A stretch of DNA of 34,974 nucleotides, taken from positions 1-34,974 of the forward strand of contig CAJUSB010000010.1 of assembly GCA_910589115.1 (NCBI GenBank). The letters are read 5' to 3'. The stretch comes from an uncultured Clostridia bacterium. GTDB lineage: Bacteria > Bacillota > Clostridia > Oscillospirales > Butyricicoccaceae. The notes under the pieces were generated by a model that had not been told where the DNA came from, did no database searches, and saw only the letters and a list, made by a program, of their open reading frames with translations. A program made the translations under genes and the position numbers. This document shows, piece by piece, positions 13,953 through 22,642 of this stretch (position 1 is its first letter; each line of letters begins with the position of its first letter).

Positions 13953-16493
13953 TTAGCCGGGCATTACCTGAATCTCACTTCCGCCGGACGTTTTTCTGAC
14001 TTCAATTCCAACGGGAATCGACTCCCCCAAAAAATCGGCATGAGAGATAACGCCAACCATACCTTGGGACAAACGAAGCTCAGACAATGCCCGGACTGCA
14101 TCCTGCAAGGATTGTTCATCCAGCGTCCCAAACCCCTCATCAATAAAGACTGCACCTAATTCTTTGCCGCCAGCCTGTGCCTGTGTTACTGATGACAAAC
14201 CAACGGAAAGGGCCAAAGCCACAAGGAATTTTTCCCCGCCGGACAATGCCGCTGCACTGCGTCTTGCTCCCGTCTCCCGATCCAGTACTTCAAGCGCAAG
14301 TCCGGCTCCATCCACTGTTTCCAATGTGCGGTAAACCTGATAACGTCCGCCGTACATTCCTTTCAGCAGCCGGTTTGCCTCTGCCGTAACCGCTGAAAGC
14401 ATAATCCCCAGCACATACCGTTCTACGCTGATTCCATTTTCACCGCACAGCAGCCGGGCAAATTCCGACAGCCGTTCGCATTTTGCCGAGCGGGCCTCCA
14501 AAGTACGGTTTATCCCCAAAATTGCCGTTTCTGCCTCGCAGATCAGTTGAAACTGATGCTCCGCTGCTGCTGACGCGCTATACAGTGTCTGGCTCCGTTC
14601 TTCCAGCTGTTCCAGCCGTGACCGGATAGCAGAAAGGTCAGGACGGACTTTGCCTTCCAAACAACTGCTTTCTGTACGCACCGTTTCGCGCGCTGCATAT
14701 AGGTGTTCGTCATACATGCGCAGCTCCTTTTCCAGCTGAGCAAAAAACGCAGGAGAAGGCCTTTCCTCCTGTAGACGTTTCCGCGCACTGCCATCCGGGT
14801 CCAGCCGTTCAAGCTCGCACCGCACGGCTTCCTCTGCGGCTTCCATACGAACCAGCTGATTTTCGCCATTCCGTAAGGACACCTGAATCGTCCGTTCTTT
14901 CAAATCCAGCTCACTCCGCCGGCGTGCCAGCTCTGATAGCTTTCCTTCAATTATTTCGAGCTTGCTGACTGCGGCTGCAGCTGCTTTCCCCTGGTTTTGT
15001 GCTGCCAAATGGGCGTCTTTGTCATAGCCACCTGCTTTTTCAAGCCGTCTCTCTGCTGCGTGCAGCTGTTGTTCCACCCCTTCGCAGGCAGCAGCGGAAC
15101 GTGTCAGCGCAATATCTGTCAGCCGCAGACGTTCATTGATTCTTTGAAGCTGTTCCCGGGTGGGCTGATCCTCCCGTTTCTGCGCCGGAGACGGATGATG
15201 TATGCTTCCGCAGACCGGACAGGGTGCGCCCTCATACAGGCTTTCCGCCAATTCGCAGCTCATGAGCTGTAGATGCTGTGCGGATACACGGCTGCTTTCC
15301 GCAACACAGGCGAGATAGTTCCGTTTGCAGCGGATGTGATCCTCTTGTCGTTTGGAAAGCTGTTCCTGCAATGCTGCCGCCTCTTCGGCAAGTAAACGAC
15401 GTTGCTCAAACAATGTCAGCTCTGCCTCCAATGCGGCCTACCGTTCGGCCCGCTGCCGTAAAAGCGCCCGCTGGGCGATCATCTGCTGCTCCTCTGTATC
15501 CAGGGCCGTACGCTGCTTTCCACAGTCCGCCTCTGCCAAACGCGAAAACTGGACATTTTCCCTGCTGAGGCGCGCATCCCGCACTGCCCGGCGCCATCGT
15601 TCATATGGCTCGGACAATGCACGCAGCCCTAGCGTTTCCCGCCGGTGCTGCTGTTCATCGGCACGCGCTTCCAGATGTTCCGTTTGCTGCACGGCTTCCT
15701 CTAAACGTGAAAATGCATTTTCCAATGCCACCGCTTCTTCTAATCCGCGCGACTCCTGCGCCATCGCCTGCGTAACAGAAGCTAACTCCTTTTTCAGCTG
15801 CTCAACACGCTCTTGTATCTCCTGCTTCGTGATTCGCAGCTTCCCCTCCTGCGCACATCCGGCTGCACGGCAAAGTGCAGCTTTTTTTTGCCGCAGTTCT
15901 TCCAGCTCCTGCTGCTCTGCCTCTGCCTGTTCCCGCAGCCGCCGTGCAGCCTCGCCCCAGTGTGCAATATCAAAAAGGGTGGTCAGCAGTTCCCCGGTTT
16001 CTGAAGGCTCTGCCGTCAGCAGGCGTTCAAACTGCCCCTGCGGCAAAATAACCGCTTGACGGAACTGGTCATATCCCAGTCCGGTCAGTTCAGCAGCTTT
16101 TTCCGCAGCCTGCGCTGTCCCAGGGGTCTCATAAAAGGATTCAACCCCCCCATCCCGATTGAGGTAAAAAACATCGGACAGGATTTTCCCGCTGCCCGGT
16201 TCCATCCGCCTGACAAAACGGTATTGCTGCCCGCCGCGTTCAAACTCAAACAGCACTTCGGTTGATATGGTTGCCTCGGCACGCTGGCAGCGCATTTCCG
16301 CAAATGTCCCGCGGCTGCCGCCCGATGATTGCCCATATAAAGCATACGTTATGGCATCCAGCAGGAAGGTTTTGCCCGCACCGGTCACCCCGCGGATCAG
16401 GAACAGGCCCGCACGCCCAAGCAGAGAAAAATCAATTTCCTGTCGTCCCACATAGGGGCCGAATGCCTGAAAAGCCAATCGCAGCGGTTTCAT
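13953..16493 (-). pseudogene. sbcC: sbcC, interrupted by an in-frame amber codon
   Basis: One continuous reading frame of about 846 codons encodes an SbcC-type SMC-like ATPase but contains a TAG at 15440-15438. The first part (351 codons) has Walker A GVTGAGKTFLL and the Q-loop region VILPQGQFERLL. The second part has the zinc-hook CPVC (PCPVCGSIHH), coiled coils, the signature LSGGEKFLVALALS and Walker B VFIDEGFGTLD. Both ATPase halves are needed for function, so the amber should inactivate the protein unless it is read through. The reading frame is undisturbed, and a single C-to-T change in a CAG codon would explain the stop. TAG also ends ylmH and the DUF951 gene, so general recoding is unlikely. 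The ATG overlaps the stop of the sbcD remnant. A sequencing error is possible. Confidence 0.85.
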
Positions 16494-16777
16494 GATACGG
16501 CGCCCCCTTCCCGGATTTCCTTCAGCAAGGAAAGAAACAGCGTCAAATGCTCCTGCTCCGCCTGTATGCCGCCGACCTCCTTGCAGAACCGTTTCAGCAG
16601 TTCAGCCGGACGCTGGGAAAGTATCCGCAGACCCTCCGCCGTCAATTCCTCTTGTTCCTTCATCCGGGAAGATTCTCCCGGAGAAGCATCAAAATGCAGC
16701 TCTCCTGTATGTAAAACCTGCAACGATTCCCCCATCCTTTCCAAAAGGCCAACTGCCAGAAATTGCTGCGAAATCAT
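16490..16777 (-). pseudogene. sbcD remnant (C-terminal ~95 codons only)
   Basis: A 95-residue frame whose last ~45 residues (PAELLKRFCKEVGGIQAEQE, then a helix LLKEIREGG) resemble the usual C-terminal tail of SbcD. The preceding LLERMGESLQVLH resembles the strand before it. All phosphoesterase motifs are absent, and an in-frame TAA lies directly before the first ATG. Its stop overlaps the sbcC start (ATGA), which is the normal sbcD-sbcC junction. Only ~320 bp separate pcrA from sbcC, whereas a full sbcD needs about 1.1-1.2 kb. A deletion of roughly 0.8 kb is therefore inferred. Family assignment is from pattern, not from a search. Confidence 0.7.
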
Positions 16778-16813
16778 TTACGGCAATCGCGCCGCAGATG
16801 ATTTCCGGACGGT

Positions 16814-19192
16814 TCAAAGTTTTTCAATAAACTGTCCCGCCTGCTTTGCCATCAGGCGCTTGGTTCCCTTGGTATCAAATGTAATCTCAACCAATGCATC
16901 GCCTCCCATCGGCTTGACGGAAACTACCATTCCCTCGCCAAAAACACGGTGCTTCACCCGCTCCCCGGGAGCAAAGGACGGCAATTCTGCCGTATTCGTC
17001 GGTGCTACACTGACCCGCCGTGCAGAGGTATAGGAAACGCGCGAGCCCGCTGTACCCGGTACATTGGTTTTTATCGTTGGCGGTGCAGCCTCCCGATTGC
17101 AGGCAACCAGCTCCTTGGGGATCTCATCCAGGAAGCGCGATGGCCGCCCATACTGTGTACGTCCGTAAAGCATCCGCTGATCCGCGCTGGTGAGGTAAAG
17201 CTCCTCTCGCGCACGCGTCACTGCCACATAACACAGCCGCCGTTCCTCCTCCATGTCTTCCTCGTTTTCGTCCGCGCGGAAGCTCGGGAAAATCCCGTCC
17301 TCCATCCCGCATACAAACACCGTCGGGAATTCCAAGCCCTTGGCGGAGTGCATGGTCATCATCAGCACAGCGTCCTCGTTTTCATCTGTATGGTCAGCGT
17401 CCGTGAACAGCGCCATTTCCTCCAAAAAGCCTGCAAGGGACGGCTCTTCTGCATTTTTTTCATATTCGGCAATGTTGGATTTCAGCTCCATGATATTCTC
17501 AATCCGCGAGCGTGATTCTTCATCATCCTTTACCTCCCATGCGGCACGATATCCGGAGCGCTCCAAAACTTCCTCATACAGCTCAGAAAGCGGCATAAAT
17601 TCACGCATTTCACGTAAATTCTCCATCATTTCACCGAATTTCATCATTGCATTCGCACTTCTTGAAAGCGCTGGGTATTCCTTTGCATGGCGCACTACAT
17701 CGAACAAAATCTGCCCCGTAGCTGCCGCTTCCTCAGACGCAAGCGCGACCGAACGGTCACCGATCTTGCGTGCCGGAACATTGATAATACGGCGCAGCCG
17801 GAGCTCATCCGCCGGGTTCTCAATTACCCATAAATATGCAAACATATCACGAATCTCCGCACGGCTGAAAAAGTCACGTCCCTTATACATACGGTACGGT
17901 ATCGCGCTGCGGCGGAATGCACCTTCTACATTATTTGAAAGCACATTATTCCGGTATAAAACCGCAAAGTCACTCCACTTTTTCCCATGTTCCACCCCTT
18001 CCAGGATGGTCTCTGCAATAAAGGCCGCTTCCTCCTCCTGGCTGCCTGCACTATGGAAAAATACCTTTTCCCCTTCCCCGTGCTCGGTCCAAAGCGTCTT
18101 GCCCTTGCGGCGTGCGTTGTTACGGATAATCGCATTCGCAGCATCCAAAATATTACCGGTCGAGCGGTAATTTTGTTCCAAACGGATGGTCTTAGCCCCC
18201 GGGTGCTGCTGCTCAAACTCTAAAATATTCGTAATTGTCGCGCCCCGGAATTTATAAATAGATTGGTCGTCATCGCCTACGACACAAATATTCTGATGCC
18301 CCCCGGCCAGCAGCGCACACAGTACATACTGCGCATGGTTGGTATCCTGATATTCGTCCACCAGCACATAACGGAATTTTTTCTGATAATATTCCCTTAC
18401 CTCATCATGATTTTGCAGCAGTAATACCGTTTTCAGGATAATATCATCAAAGTCCAACGCATTCGCGTTTTTCATCAGCTTTTCATACAGAGTATATACC
18501 TCTGCAATCTTGCTTTTATAAAAATCATTTGCCTGCTCTGCATAAACATTAGGCAAAATCAAATTATCCTTCGCCTTGGAGATCGCCCCCATAACCGCCC
18601 GCGGATCAAATTTCTTTTCATCAAGGTTCAGCCGTTTCAGCGCTTCCTTTACGGTACGCTTTTTGTCATCGTCATCATAAATTGTGAACGCCTTGTCATA
18701 GCCAAGCTGTTCAATATTGCTGCGCAGTATCCGCAGGCAGATTGCATGAAAAGTATACGCCCATACCCCGGAGGCATCCTTCTCACCAAGCGCACGTATC
18801 AGCCTGTCCTGAAGCTCTTTCGCCGCCTTGTTCGTAAATGTAATCGCAACGACTTCCCACGGCCTTGGCGCATCCACTGCACACAGGCGCTCCGCACGGG
18901 CCTGCCGTTCCGGGCTTGGAGAAAGCAAATAATCCGTCAAATATGCAAGATCCTCCTGCGTTGCATCGGGCGGCGCAAAGGTACTGTCATACCCTTTCCC
19001 AAAACGCAGAAGATTGATAATCCGGTGGATCAGGACAGTCGTTTTTCCGCTGCCCGCCCCCGCAAGAATCAGCAGCGGGCCTTCGGTCTGATATACCGCC
19101 TCGCGCTGACGGTCGTTCAGGTTTGAGAAACGCTGCTCGATAATCGTGCGGCGTATAGATGCATATTTCAAATCAAACTTTGTGGGTTCCAT
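16814..19192 (-). CDS. pcrA: ATP-dependent DNA helicase PcrA/UvrD
   Basis: A 792-residue superfamily 1A 3'-5' helicase. Motifs in order: Q-motif LNDRQREAV, Walker A LAGAGSGKTTVL, Ia AITFTNKAAKEL, II VDEYQDTN, III VVGDDDQSIYKFRGA, IV LEQNYRST, V TMHSAKGLEFPTVF, and VI RRLCYVAVTRAREELYL. A C-terminal Tudor-like patch (FAPGERVKHRVFGEGMV, then DALVEITFDTKGTKRL) is characteristic of PcrA. An insertion of about 45 residues (GYDSTFAPPDATQEDLAYLT and onward) between Walker A and motif Ia is longer than in Bacillus PcrA. It acts in nucleotide excision repair, replication restart and removal of RNA polymerase. Its promoter is at 19226-19254. Confidence 0.97.
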   Translation of the reverse strand: MEPTKFDLKYASIRRTIIEQRFSNLNDRQREAVYQTEGPLLILAGAGSGKTTVLIHRIINLLRFGKGYDSTFAPPDATQEDLAYLTDYLLSPSPERQARAERLCAVDAPRPWEVVAITFTNKAAKELQDRLIRALGEKDASGVWAYTFHAICLRILRSNIEQLGYDKAFTIYDDDDKKRTVKEALKRLNLDEKKFDPRAVMGAISKAKDNLILPNVYAEQANDFYKSKIAEVYTLYEKLMKNANALDFDDIILKTVLLLQNHDEVREYYQKKFRYVLVDEYQDTNHAQYVLCALLAGGHQNICVVGDDDQSIYKFRGATITNILEFEQQHPGAKTIRLEQNYRSTGNILDAANAIIRNNARRKGKTLWTEHGEGEKVFFHSAGSQEEEAAFIAETILEGVEHGKKWSDFAVLYRNNVLSNNVEGAFRRSAIPYRMYKGRDFFSRAEIRDMFAYLWVIENPADELRLRRIINVPARKIGDRSVALASEEAAATGQILFDVVRHAKEYPALSRSANAMMKFGEMMENLREMREFMPLSELYEEVLERSGYRAAWEVKDDEESRSRIENIMELKSNIAEYEKNAEEPSLAGFLEEMALFTDADHTDENEDAVLMMTMHSAKGLEFPTVFVCGMEDGIFPSFRADENEEDMEEERRLCYVAVTRAREELYLTSADQRMLYGRTQYGRPSRFLDEIPKELVACNREAAPPTIKTNVPGTAGSRVSYTSARRVSVAPTNTAELPSFAPGERVKHRVFGEGMVVSVKPMGGDALVEITFDTKGTKRLMAKQAGQFIEKL

Positions 19193-19225
19193 GTTAGAAA
19201 CATCCTTTATTCATGTAATATTTAT

Positions 19226-19254
19226 ATTATACCATATCCGACAAAAAAAGTTAA
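19226..19254 (-). promoter_or_regulatory. Promoter of pcrA
   Basis: On the minus strand TTAACT (19254-19249) and TATAAT (19231-19226) are separated by 17 nt. The start codon lies about 35 nt further downstream. Confidence 0.6.
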
Positions 19255-19295
19255 GCCTAATCCCATATGGAAATCTTTTTTTCGTCTGCACCATA

Positions 19296-19345
19296 ACGGA
19301 GGCCCCCGTCCCGCCCGCAGGCGAAGGAGCCCTGGAGGGGCATCG
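19296..19345 (-). repeat. Partial copy of the dispersed repeat (tail module)
   Basis: CCCCCGTCCCGCCCGCAGGCG is followed by GAGCCCTGGAGGGG. This is the tail module in reverse orientation with a degenerate core. It sits in the divergent spacer between pcrA and the WYL regulator. A TATACT (19384-19389) downstream may serve as -10 for the regulator; no good -35 is seen. Confidence 0.6.
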
Positions 19346-19471
19346 TCAAAAAAATATCACTTTCCCTTCTGCGTCCCCTGTGTTATACTAAACCTGTTTG
19401 AAATCCTTCCAACCGCCAGTTGGATAGAACTGCCGCAACAAAAAAATGATTGCAACAGGAAGTGAGAACCC

Positions 19472-20368
19472 GTGAAAATGAACCGGCTGTTCGGTATTCT
19501 GACCATCCTGCTGAAACAAGGCCGCTCGACTGCGCCGGAACTGGCAGCACGCTTTGAAGTCTCCCGACGAACCATCAACCGCGATATCGAAACACTTTGT
19601 CAGGCCGGCATCCCGCTTGTCACAACACAGGGCTGCGGCGGCGGGATCTCCATTGCAGAAGGCTACCGCATAGATACCACACTCTTTTCAGCAGAAGAAC
19701 TGGAAACCCTTCTCGCAGGACTGAAAGGCGTCTTGTCCATCTCCGAAACCCCGGACTTCCGGCCCCTGCTGGAAAAACTCTCCGGTTCACCTGCCGAGGA
19801 CACCCTCCTCATCGACCTTGCGAACTTTGACGGCAGAAACCTTGCCCTTAAAATAACAACCATTAAGCAGGCCATCCGTAACCGGCAGCTGCTTACCTTC
19901 CGGTATTACTACCCGAAAGGTGAATGCCAGCGCACCATCGAACCCTACCGGCTCCTCTTCAAATGGTCTGCGTGGTATGTCCTGGGATACTGCACCAGCA
20001 GGCAAGGCTTTCGGCTTTTCAAGCTGAACCGGCTTTGGGAGCCGGAAACCGGCAGCACATTTGTGGCAAGGCAAATCCCTTTACAGGAATTGATGCCTGA
20101 CCGCTACTTTGAAGAACCGGCCTTTCACCTGAAAGCACTGTTTGAAAACCAGGTGAAATACCGCCTGATTGAAGAATACGGCCCAAACTGCTTCATAGAA
20201 ACCACAGATGGACGGCTTCTTTTAGAGCGCGGATTCGTGAGCTATGAAAATATGTTGGAATGGGTTCTGAGCTTCGGCGGGCAGGCCGAAGTGCTGGCCC
20301 CTGAATGCCTCCGGTCAGCGCTTCTTCAGCAGGCACAGGCCCTTCTAAAAAAATATTGTGAAACATGA
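19472..20368 (+). CDS. YafY/DeoR-type transcriptional regulator (HTH_11 + WYL)
   Basis: A 298-residue regulator. The N-terminal helix-turn-helix (residues 3-55; STAPELAARFEVSRRTINRD) is followed by the family-typical GGGISIAEGYRID segment. A WYL effector domain spans about 130-210 (RQLLTFRYYYPKGECQRTIE, then LLFKWSAWYVLGYC). A C-terminal WCX domain ends the protein (EWVLSFGGQAEVLAPE). WYL domains bind small ligands or nucleic-acid-related signals; the ligand here is unknown. The start is GTG at 19472 or ATG at 19478, with AGGAAGTGAG upstream. It is followed 64 bp later by a DUF3795 gene, probably co-transcribed. Confidence 0.92.
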   Translation: MKMNRLFGILTILLKQGRSTAPELAARFEVSRRTINRDIETLCQAGIPLVTTQGCGGGISIAEGYRIDTTLFSAEELETLLAGLKGVLSISETPDFRPLLEKLSGSPAEDTLLIDLANFDGRNLALKITTIKQAIRNRQLLTFRYYYPKGECQRTIEPYRLLFKWSAWYVLGYCTSRQGFRLFKLNRLWEPETGSTFVARQIPLQELMPDRYFEEPAFHLKALFENQVKYRLIEEYGPNCFIETTDGRLLLERGFVSYENMLEWVLSFGGQAEVLAPECLRSALLQQAQALLKKYCET

Positions 20369-20432
20369 CAGGCTGTTGTCCGGTTCCTTTTGCTAAAATA
20401 AAAGCAAATCTGACAAGAAGGGAGAAACGATT

Positions 20433-20702
20433 ATGGTCGAATCCAGATGCGGCCTGTTGTGCAGCCAGTGTTCCTTCCGGGAATCTGTGCCCTGCTCCGG
20501 GTGTGTATCCATTGACAAACCGTTTTGGGGCGAAAGCTGCCCGGTAAAATCCTGCTGTGAAGGCAAACAGCTTGCACACTGCGGGGCTTGCAGCGACTTC
20601 CCCTGCGCACTGCTGAAACAATTTGCATATGACCCCAAGCAGGGCGATGACGGCAAACGCATTACACAGTGCGAAAAATGGCAGAAAAATCAAGAAAAGT
20701 GA
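20433..20702 (+). CDS. DUF3795 cysteine-rich protein
   Basis: An 89-residue protein with the DUF3795 layout. The N-terminal CGLLCSQCSFRE is followed by further Cys pairs (PCSGC, SCPVKSCC, HCGACSDFPC), eleven or more cysteines in all. This suggests iron-sulfur or zinc binding. The C-terminal part AYDPKQGDDGKRITQCEKW is also family-typical. GAAGGGAGAA lies before the ATG. It lies directly behind a WYL regulator, an arrangement I believe recurs in Clostridia, and it may report or bind the regulator's signal. The function is not established. A bidirectional terminator follows at once. Confidence 0.85.
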   Translation: MVESRCGLLCSQCSFRESVPCSGCVSIDKPFWGESCPVKSCCEGKQLAHCGACSDFPCALLKQFAYDPKQGDDGKRITQCEKWQKNQEK

Positions 20703-20748
20703 AAAAATACGGCTCCGGAATGCATTTCCGGGGTCGTATTTTTTCTTC
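20702..20748. terminator. Bidirectional terminator between DUF3795 gene and dapB
   Basis: AAAAAATACG..CCGGAA pairs with TTCCGG..CGTATTTTTT around a TGCA loop. There is a U tract on either strand, which suits the convergent gene arrangement. Confidence 0.9.
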
Positions 20749-20774
20749 GATCCGCCTGCTGCCCTGCGCATGGT

Positions 20775-21542
20775 TCAGTCCTGCGCTGCCGCTATGACAT
20801 CCGCCATGCGGTAAAGGCCCGGCTCGGTCTGCCGCGCAAGGAAAGCAGCCGCATTCACTGCGCCTACCGCAAACACCTCGCGCGAATTTGCATTATGTTT
20901 AATTTCAATTACTTCGTCACGCCCGGAAAAAATCACACTATGTTCGCCGACAATCGTGCCGCCGCGCACCGTATGAATACCGATCTCATGCGGCGGACGC
21001 TTTTCACGGCGCTCATGACGGTCATAAACATATGACACATCATAGGGCAGCGCCTCCTTCACCGCGTCAGCCAGCATTAAAGCCGTACCGCTCGGCGCGT
21101 CCAGCTTCTGGTTGTGGTGCTTCTCAATAATTTCTACATCAAAATCTGCCCCCAGCACGGAAGCACACTTTTTCAGCAGCTCCATTACCAGATTGATACC
21201 GATTGACATATTTCCCGAACGGAAAACCGGGATTTCCTGCGCCGCCTCCTGAATCAGGGCCAGCTGTGCCTCTGAATGCCCGGTAGTGCAAATCACAATC
21301 GGGGTGCGGGTACGGCGGCAGTATTCCAGCAAATGCTCCGTAACCGAAACATTTGAAAAATCAATAATCACATCACAGCCGCCGGGGAATTCCAGCGGGT
21401 CAGCATAGACCGGATAATCCGCATATTTCACCGTGTTCAGGTCAAAGCCCGCGACAACCTTCATCCCCTCTTTTTTTTCGGCGATATCGGTTACAACCCG
21501 TCCCATGCGGCCATTGCAGCCGGAAATCGCAATCTTGAGCAT
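20775..21542 (-). CDS. dapB: 4-hydroxy-tetrahydrodipicolinate reductase
   Basis: This enzyme reduces 4-hydroxy-tetrahydrodipicolinate with NAD(P)H in the lysine/diaminopimelate pathway. The protein has 255 residues. The nucleotide-binding loop is SGCNGRMGRV (residues 7-16). The active site is EKHHNQKLDAPSGTA, with the catalytic histidine pair near 142-143 and Lys146. RGGTIVGEHSV is the substrate-side loop. AAAGGAG precedes the ATG. It is the last gene of asd-dapA-dapB, which is headed by a lysine riboswitch. Confidence 0.97.
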   Translation of the reverse strand: MLKIAISGCNGRMGRVVTDIAEKKEGMKVVAGFDLNTVKYADYPVYADPLEFPGGCDVIIDFSNVSVTEHLLEYCRRTRTPIVICTTGHSEAQLALIQEAAQEIPVFRSGNMSIGINLVMELLKKCASVLGADFDVEIIEKHHNQKLDAPSGTALMLADAVKEALPYDVSYVYDRHERREKRPPHEIGIHTVRGGTIVGEHSVIFSGRDEVIEIKHNANSREVFAVGAVNAAAFLARQTEPGLYRMADVIAAAQD

Positions 21543-21648
21543 GGTTTCAACTCCTTTATCCGGCCCGCCTGATGCCCGAACCGGCCTATTTTTTCAGGGA
21601 ACCGCCCCCGTCCGCCGGGAACGGCTCCCCCACTTCCTTTCGCAGCAG

Positions 21649-22539
21649 TCAACGCTTGCAGTCTACTTCGGCCATCGCGCGTTTCAGCCGCTCGGTATTG
21701 GCTTCGCTAAGCTCGTAGAGCGGCAGCCGGAGTGCACCGACCTGCCAGCCTAAAAGCTCCATCGCCTTTTTCACCGGAATCGGATTGACCTCACAGAACA
21801 GCGCATTGATCAGCTCCAAATATTTGAGCTGTAAAGCCATTGCTTCCTGATAATTTCCCTCAAAGCAAAGCGCCGTCAGGTCATGCGCCTCCTGCGGGCA
21901 AACATTGGAAAGTACCGAAATCACGCCGATCCCGCCCATTGCCATCAGCGGGACAACCTGATCGTCATTGCCCGACCAAAAGTTAAGTTCACCGCCGCAC
22001 AGCGCCATAGCCTCTGCAATCAGAGAAAAATTGCCGCTGGCCTCTTTTACGCCATTGATATTCGGATGCTTGGAAAGCGCCGCATAAGTATCCGCAGTGA
22101 TCCCCATGCCGGTACGGCTGGGCACATTATAAAGGATAACCGGGCAGTCGGAAGCATCTGCAATTGTATTGAAATGATGTATCAAACCACGCTGTGTCGT
22201 CTTGTTATAATACGGTGTTACCGAGAGTACCGCATCTGCGCCGCAGGATGCCGCGTGCCTGGTCATATCAGCCGCGTAAGCGGTATCATTAGAACCCGCA
22301 CCTGCAATAACAGGCACACGGCCATTTACATATTCGCAGCCAAAAGCAATGGCCTCTCGATGTTCTTTATCCGGAATCGCAGAAGATTCGCCGGTCGTAC
22401 CCATAATCGTAATTGCATCGGTTCCGTGCGCAATCTGATAGTCAATAATCTCCTTAAATTCATCATAATTGATTTCACCGGTCGCCCGGAAGGGCGTCAC
22501 AATCGCAACACAAGCGCCGGTAAAAACGGGCTTTTTCAT
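21649..22539 (-). CDS. dapA: 4-hydroxy-tetrahydrodipicolinate synthase
   Basis: This enzyme condenses aspartate semialdehyde with pyruvate. It is a 296-residue TIM barrel with the family landmarks: IMGTTGESSAI (pyruvate carboxylate site), VTPYYNKTTQRG, LYNVPSRTG with Tyr137, and GVKEASGN with the Schiff-base Lys165. The ribosome binding site is AAGGAGG. It is the middle gene of the riboswitch-controlled operon, 103 bp after asd and 106 bp before dapB. Confidence 0.97.
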   Translation of the reverse strand: MKKPVFTGACVAIVTPFRATGEINYDEFKEIIDYQIAHGTDAITIMGTTGESSAIPDKEHREAIAFGCEYVNGRVPVIAGAGSNDTAYAADMTRHAASCGADAVLSVTPYYNKTTQRGLIHHFNTIADASDCPVILYNVPSRTGMGITADTYAALSKHPNINGVKEASGNFSLIAEAMALCGGELNFWSGNDDQVVPLMAMGGIGVISVLSNVCPQEAHDLTALCFEGNYQEAMALQLKYLELINALFCEVNPIPVKKAMELLGWQVGALRLPLYELSEANTERLKRAMAEVDCKR

Positions 22540-22642
22540 AAAGCTGCCTCCTTGTAGTCGGTTCTGAGCCGCAGCAGTCCGGCAAGGATGCTGCGGCCTT
22601 TTCTCAATATATTCCGAAGCTATGCCCCGGGAAACCTGGCAA

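Noticed and set aside
15438..15440. In-frame TAG in sbcC as evidence for amber recoding or programmed readthrough
   Set aside because: TAG terminates ylmH and the DUF951 gene normally, no suppressor tRNA or recoding signal is visible, and the linked sbcD is truncated. Gene decay or a sequencing error is simpler.
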